Assembly: GCF_004193775.1 (NCBI RefSeq)
Contig: NC_041021.1
Location: forward strand, 22,598,632-22,662,631
Origin: Glycine soja
Lineage: Eukaryota; Streptophyta; Magnoliopsida; Fabales; Fabaceae
Direction: 5' to 3'
DNA length: 64,000 nucleotides
The notes beneath the pieces are model-generated. The model saw only the letters and a list, made by a program, of their open reading frames with translations. It searched no databases and was not told the origin of the DNA. The stretch's first letter is position 1. Each line of letters begins with the position of its first letter. Positions 57,690 through 64,000 of this stretch are shown here, one piece after another. The translations under genes and the position numbers were made by a program.

Positions 57690-60642
57690 TGTCATACCCT
57701 AATTTCGTCCGGGGACCTTTGCTTTGATGACATGCGACCTTCTTTGGTCCTTGTGAGGTGCTTGGCATCCATCATTGGGCAATTTGTGAAATTCCAGGAC
57801 ATGCCGAAAAACCAAAAAAAATATATTGATGCACAATCCGTAAGTTTCCGTGACACACCGGAAATCAAATGGAAGCATCGTTGCATAATTAAGTGAGGTT
57901 CCGTAACATTCCGTAAGTCAAAAGGGGATGATTATGTAATCCGCAAGGTTCCGTAACATTACGGAAAGAAAACAAGTATCGTTACGAGATTCGTAAGTTT
58001 CCGTAACTTTACGAAAAAAGAATCACCAAAAAAGGTAAGGGGGTGAACTTATCAAGATAGGGGTGTAAATAGCAATTCAAATCTAGGCCCTTCTAGAACA
58101 TTTTGGAAGTTGGGTTGCTTAAGGAGGAAGCAACTGGGCGGCAAGCTCCTCCACGTTTTTGAAAAATGGTTTTCGGGCTTCCGCGGCTTCCTAATACTTC
58201 TGTAAAATTTCCGAAAACCTTGGGTAAGCATATTCCACTTAACATTGGTAAAAGGAAAAGAAAAAAGATGAAAATCAAATTCGAAAACAGTTCCTTAAGG
58301 CTTCCTAACTTTTCCGTAAAATACGAAAAGGGTGAACTTAGTAATTCAGGTGCGCTTAGAAATCTTCTTCATTAAGTCTTTGGCGGCAAGCACCTCCCTT
58401 TTTTTCTATAAATAGGGGAGGGGGAGCTGTTTCAAAATTTCAAGACCCCTTTGGGTATGCGTTTCGGCTATTTTGGGCAAAAACACGTTTTCGTGAAGAA
58501 AAAATCAAGTCGAAGTACTTCCGTAACGCTTCCGTAAGCGATTCTGTGGAAATTCTTCATCGTTCTTCGTCGTTCTTCATCCGTTCTTCATCGTTCTTCG
58601 TTCGTTCTTCGTTCTTCAACGGGTAAGTTTTCGAATCCGAGACTTTCAATTCATTTCTTGTTTTGTGTACTTTCACTTTAATTTCGTTTACTTTCAGTTT
58701 TCTTTTCTTCCGTTTTTAACGTGCTTTAACCATTTATTTAAGCCTTTTCTCGTCTAATAAATGATAAAATGAATTTCAACCGATCATTTGTGTGTAATCT
58801 CGTTTAATCACTGTTAAAACGAAATCTAACCGATCGTTCACGCTATAACCTCGGTTAAACCAAAAAAAGTAAAATAATAATAAAATAATCAAAATATCTT
58901 GAAAAATAATAATAAAATAATCAAAATATCTTTGAATAAAATAAATTAAAAAATCAATCGGACGTTTTCTTTGGAAGTTTCCTTGAATGAATTGATTAAT
59001 AACCAAAGTGAAACTAAGACTAAAATAGACTCACAAATCAAGTTTTGTCCGAAAATCACTAAAAACCGTTTTAAGGTCCAACGCCTTAAACGGTCCTCTT
59101 TGCTTTATCGGTTAACATGGACCGTTCAAAAGCATAAAATCAACATGTACTTTACCGCTTTTGCAAGAACTACGTAGGTCTGATTTCCTCATCGTAATTG
59201 AGGATACGTAGGAGCAAAAGCCCCACTTTTGTCGACCACCCGAGAGATCGTTAATGGTCCAACACCTTAACGTTTCTCTCCTTTCAAAATCAAAGATCAT
59301 TAATGGTCCAACACCTCAAATGACCTTTTTTCAATCAAATATTATCTTGCAAAAAGATAAAAAAAACAACTTAACCAAACACTTTGTTCCAAAAGAACTA
59401 CGTAGGTCTGATTTTCTCATCCCAAATTAGGAATACGTAGGAGCAAAGGGAAACACCCTTGTCGACACAAAAAAGAAAAAATATAAAAAAGGGTATAAAG
59501 GATATAAGGACATAAAAAGGGAACATAAAAAATCAAAGTCATGTTTGCACATTCGATTAAAGGCTGCCGTCCCTTGGGGCGACGTGTGGGGTGCTAATAC
59601 CTTCCCCGTGCGTAAATACAACTCCCGAACCTTTCACTTAAAAGTTCGTAGATCGCGTCTTTTCTGGTTTTTCCGACGTTTCCTCAAATAAACGTTGGTG
59701 GCGACTCCGCGCGTATCTTTCGTGGAACACGCATCCCGCGAGTCACGCGTCGCCCTCCCGCCGAAGGGTAGGTTGCGACAGTTGGCGACTCCACTGGGAC
59801 TGCATTTTAGAAGTTATGGCCATTTAATTTTGTGCAATGTTACCATGACTTATCCCTTTGTTAGTTTCCTTTCATTATGTTCTTGTGTATATAAAATCTT
59901 TGTTGTTTTAGTGCGTTTTAAATGTATGCATGAAGTAAATATTTATTCATTTGATGCACAGAAACACCAACACTATTTGCACAACACTGTGAGTGAAAAG
60001 GGCCCTATACCCGGGTTCATGGAGCATAAGAGTGGAGGTGAATCTGTGATCATGCTAGGTCTCCGACTTGCTTGATTACAGTGAACCCTCATCTAGAGCT
60101 TTTCTCTTTGAAAACTTATTGTTGCTAGTAGTCCCTACTGTGCAATATGTTCTTGAAGGGGATGATACCTCTAGAAACCATCAAGAAGAGATATGACTAC
60201 CTTGGGGATTATTACTAAAAGCCTAGTTAGCTCTTCCCTTATAGGTCCCTTAAATAGAGGCACGGAGCAAACACGTTGCGTCCATTTTTCACACTGCCAT
60301 GCATAAATATCATATACCCTTTTTGCTTATATTTGTTGTGAATATTGTCGTACTATGTACATCCCCGTTTTGTGCCTTTCGCATATGCATCATGCGTAGG
60401 TTTCATCTTTTATCCCCTCACTTTAGCAAACCAACGAAGGGTCCGTGTCACCGTTTTAAATACATACGTTGGGGCACTTGCTACCCCTAGACGTTGTATC
60501 TAAGAAGGAGACAGTTTCTCGGGCTCCCATATTCGTAAATTGCATCTGTGTCATATGCATTTCTTCATGCATTCATCCATTCCACCCATGATAGATGTCG
60601 GAGTTTTGATTCGCACTAGATTTATTTTCACTTTAGTAAAAC

Positions 60643-61618
60643 ATGGGATCAAGTCAAAAGCCTTCATTTAAAAAGAGTTCTATCAAGTCAAAATCAAGAG
60701 CTTAGAGGTCACTAGTTTACGAGAGGTTGGGCAATTAATGGGTCAACTTCAACGGCAAGCCTTCCGCAAGCCTATGGTAAGATTTTGGACCTGGCTAGGG
60801 TAAAAGTCTCCATGGAATCGATTGCATCCCTTTCCCAGTATTATGACCAGCCCCTAAGGTGCTTCACATTTGAGGACTTCCAGCTAGTGCCGACTGTGAA
60901 AGAGTTTGAGAAAATCCGGGGATGCCCACTGGGAGGAAGGAAGCCATATATTTCTCTGGGTTCTATCCCTCCACGACAAGAGTTGCCAAGGTAGTGAAAA
61001 TCTCAGCACAAGAGTTGGACCGTGTAAGGAAGTCGAAAAATGGGGTGGTCGGAATACCGAGAAAATATTTGGAGGTAAAAGCAAGAATCTTGGCAGATAA
61101 AGGCGAGTGGACCCCATTCATAGATATTCTCACACTGTTGATTTTCGAGGGAGTCCTCTTTCCAAATGTGATGGGTTGTGACCTGGCAGCGATCGACGTT
61201 TTTCTCGCCTATCATAACCACAAGGAAAGTCCGGTTGTCGCTATGCTAGCCGACCTATATGACACCTTAGACGAAGATGTGAAGAAAGCAATGCAAGGAT
61301 TGTTTGCTGTGCACTGGCTCTCTATGTGTGGCTGGTTTCACACCTTTTTCTCCAAGAAGGTAGGCCGTCTATCCGCTACAAGGTCACCGCTCGTGTGTTG
61401 AAAAGGGAAAGGGTAATTGATTCATTGCACCAAGAGGCAACAATGTGGACGGACCGATTTGCTCTTACTTTGAACAGGAGTCAAGAACTTCCCCGATTGC
61501 TAGCCAAGGCCAAAGCAATGGCGGACACCTACTCCGCCCCCGAGGAGATCCACGCGACTTCTCAGCTATTGTCAACATTATGATAGACTTAATGGACAAT
61601 ATGATTAGAAACCGCTAG
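60643..61618 (+). pseudogene. Ogre ORF1 remnant, second copy
   Basis: Equivalent of 27796-28777. Open pieces at 60785-60994, 60922-61401 and 61326-61583 carry YDQPLRCFTFEDFQL, GRKEAIYFSGFYPSTTRVAK and ALTLNRSQELPRLLAKAKAM. The T-run near 61348 is one shorter than in copy 1 (T5 versus T6), so the two copies are frameshifted at different sites. Confidence 0.6.
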
Positions 61619-62788
61619 GAAGTTTGTATTGTCGCTCAGATCTTGACTAGTTATAACTTTTTGAAAAAAATGAGTTTATCCCACGTTTTTACTCCAAAAA
61701 TCAGTGCGAATCAAGTCACTCCCGCATTTATCTCTAGCATGCATTGTATGTTGGTCTCGTCCTTTGTCACGGGAAGCCGGAAGGTCCATATCACCTTCTT
61801 AATTGTACACATGGGGCACTGCGCCCCGAATGCGCAAGTAGAAGAGATAATTTTCCGGGCTCTCGTGTCCGTTAAAATGCATTCATATCATGCATCGCAT
61901 AAGCATCTCTTCATAATATCATAATGAACATATTGTTCCTGCATTTGTCCGTTATCATATCCAGCCTCACATTTTGCATGAGTCATGGCATCATCATGCA
62001 TATGCGTTCAACAAACTTTTTGATCTGCAAAATTGCATACCATTTGTTTTCATGTTTGCTCATCCTTGTGTTTTCCTCTACAAAAACAAAAAAGGGGAAG
62101 CGTGAAACTTCACACTACATTCTTAGTTGCATGTGTTAGGCACCATGAGCCAACCATGTTGGGATCATAAACCCATTTTCTAAAAAAAAAAAAAACACAC
62201 AACACCAAAACAAAATAATTGAACATGGTACCTAATGCATGGTTAACTAGGAAATGGTGTTTCTTCGGGCATCTCAATTTCATAATTACATTTTCCATGC
62301 ATAGCTTAAAGTATGCCGAGTCATTCATCCCTATGAGATGTTGTTGAAGTATTGGCGATCAGAATTGCCATTCCTTGGATTATAGGTTGAACCAAGCTCA
62401 TGCTTTTATAAAAAGGTTCATCAAGTCAAAATATGGAAGTAACCGTCTTGCAAAATTGGGGCAAAAGATGAATCGAGTCACATCACTGCTTCGTCTACTG
62501 CCAAACATATTTAGGATTGTTGATGTCCTTGTTACTTCCAGTTTCACCTTGACAAAGATGTCATGGACCATGTTGAAAATCTAAATTGATTCAACCCATA
62601 TCCTGCGTAAAAATTCGCAATCTTCAACTGTACATCATTCGCATACATCCATGCTTTTCATTGGTTGCATTGCTCATTGCATTCTTTCCTTGAAAAATAA
62701 AATAAAATAAAATAAATGAACTTAATCATTGTAAAAAAAAAAACATGCTTTACGGCGTCCTCACCGAACTTGTGCTAGAGCTAGAGTA

Positions 62789-63956
62789 ATGGGTGAAGCA
62801 GAGGAGATACAAGAGAAGATGAAGGCCGACATGGAGGCCATTAAAAGAAAATGGCCACAATGATGGAGGCCATGATGAGCGTGAAGAAGATAATGGAAGC
62901 CAATGCGGTTGCAATTGCCGCTACCAGCGTTGTTGCTAAGGTGAACCTGATGTCCCCATCCGCATCAACCAAATGAATCATCCAACCTCAGATATGGTAG
63001 GCAAAGATTTGGAAGTACGGGCAGCCCCCATAATGTACAAATTCAAACGAGCACGCCTTCCCGCCATATGGCTTGCCTCTCAACTATACGCCACCCAAAG
63101 TGGCGTACACTCCCAATAAGAATGTCAATAACTCCACTCCTATACCCATTGAGAGCCAACAACCCCAAACTGATCATGCACATGTCTCTTAAACCGTGGG
63201 GGGGACACATGAAATTCCCCACCACAATCTAGCCGACTTCGAGCCTTGCCTCGGATATGCCACGGAAGGGCAAGCAGTTGGTGGTATACCCTACAAAACC
63301 CTTTGAAGGCCCTCAGTATCACCCTCAACTACACCTCTTGCATTGCACGACAAGTAAAAACCCTCAGCTATGGCAGAAATGGGAAAGTTGGATCATCTAG
63401 AGGAAAGGCTCAGGGCCATTGAAGGAGGTGAAGATTATGCCTTTGCTAACCTAAAAGAGTTGTTCCTAGTACCCAATATCATCACCCCTCCCAAGTTCAA
63501 GGTGCTGGACTTTGACAAGTACAAGGGGACTACTTGTCCCAAGAACCATCTAAAGATGTATTGTCAGAAGATGGGGGGGAATACGCAAAAGATGAGGAAT
63601 TGTTGATACATTCCTTCCATGAAAGTCTTACTGGGGTAGCTGTTACCTGGTACACTAACTTGGAACCTTCCCGAGTCCATTCTTGGAAGGACCTAATGGT
63701 TGCCTTTGTTAGCAGTATTAGTACAATTTTGATATGGTTCTGGATAGGATGCAACTACAGAACATTTGCAAAAAGGGGGACGGATCTTTCAAAGAACACG
63801 CCCAAAAGGTGGAGGGATCTGGCGGCCCAAGTGGTACCCCCAATGATGGAAAGGGAGACGATAATCGTGATGGTAGACACATTATCGATACTCTACTATG
63901 AAAAGATGGTGGGCTACGCACCCTCAAAGCTTTGCGGATTTGGTCTTCGCCAGTGA
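62789..63956 (+). pseudogene. Ogre gag remnant, second copy, partial
   Basis: Equivalent of 29956-31132. It shares the stops found at 30361, 30892 and 31072 in copy 1 and adds 1-base deletions (for example near 62846 and 62962). The Gag core text PPKFKVLDFDKYKGTTCP is intact. Confidence 0.65.
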
Positions 63957-64000
63957 AAGGATCGAAGTGGATCTGAAAAGAGGCAAATTTAATCATCCTG

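Larger units (their letters stand above)
37420..64000 (+). repeat. second copy of 4858-31173 (direct repeat, ~26.5 kb)
   Basis: Starts abruptly with ATTATGCCCACAAGCATGC, equal to 4858 onward, and continues to the window end, equal to 31173. All nested elements recur in order: Athila, Ogre B, Ogre C with solo LTR, Tekay, Ogre D. The two copies are 26581 and 26316 bp. Differences are nearly all single-base insertions or deletions, many but not all at homopolymers. Density varies sharply along the copy. The pattern suggests raw-read-like errors in the assembly. Features listed below in this half are described as they stand. Confidence 0.93.
57690..64000 (+). mobile_element. Ogre D, second copy, left part
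   Basis: Equivalent to 24808-31173: LTR 57690-59780 with TATAAATA at 58407-58414, primer site at 59783 (one G missing: ACTGGGAC), leader, ORF1 and gag remnants. The window ends inside the gag region. Few differences, mostly missing bases in short runs (GGGG to GGG). Confidence 0.88.

Overview
The window is plant nuclear DNA made almost entirely of nested, mostly broken LTR retrotransposons of the Ty3/gypsy class. I see no host gene, tRNA, rRNA or CRISPR array. Lineages present are Ogre-like (tRNA-Arg-type primer site, long 3' UTR with minisatellites), Athila-like (characteristic RT and integrase), and a Tekay/Del chromovirus with a C-terminal chromodomain and tRNA-iMet primer site. With the very frequent GGTAATCGATTACC palindromes, this suggests a legume, most likely a Glycine (soybean-type) pericentromere. 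The species is inference from memory of such repeats, not a search result.

Layout, left half. 1-4062: 3' end of Ogre element A (hairpin-rich tandem repeats, polypurine tract, 3' LTR). 4063-8627: decayed Athila pol and 3' non-coding region, into which Ogre A is abutted. 8628-11235: LTR plus 5' leader of Ogre B on the minus strand. 11236-14851: 3' UTR of another Ogre (C), holding a solo LTR (12525-14071) with a perfect 5-bp target duplication. 14852-24807: a young minus-strand Tekay element with an uninterrupted 1468-codon gag-pol and an extra small ORF inside each LTR. Its 5' LTR is cut by Ogre D (24808-35935), which has lost pol, carries another solo LTR (32196-33231) and ends in a 1.8-kb array of 24-bp palindromes. 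35936-37419: an Athila-type remnant with a plant-transposon-like domain, a 182-bp internal duplication and a ~70-bp minisatellite.

Right half. 37420-64000 is a second copy of 4858-31173, with every nested insertion at the same place. It differs from the first copy almost only by 1-base insertions and deletions, dense at 37.4-49.0 kb and 51.4-57.7 kb and sparse at 49.0-51.4 kb and 57.7-64.0 kb. This looks like unpolished long-read sequence rather than evolutionary decay, so frameshifts in the right half should not be read as biology without checking.

Functionally the window holds one possibly competent polyprotein (Tekay, 18730-23136), separated from its own promoter by Ogre D. The points most worth following are the Tekay LTR ORF with its apparent 5'-leader intron, and several unrelated repeat arrays whose palindrome arms change in a compensatory way.
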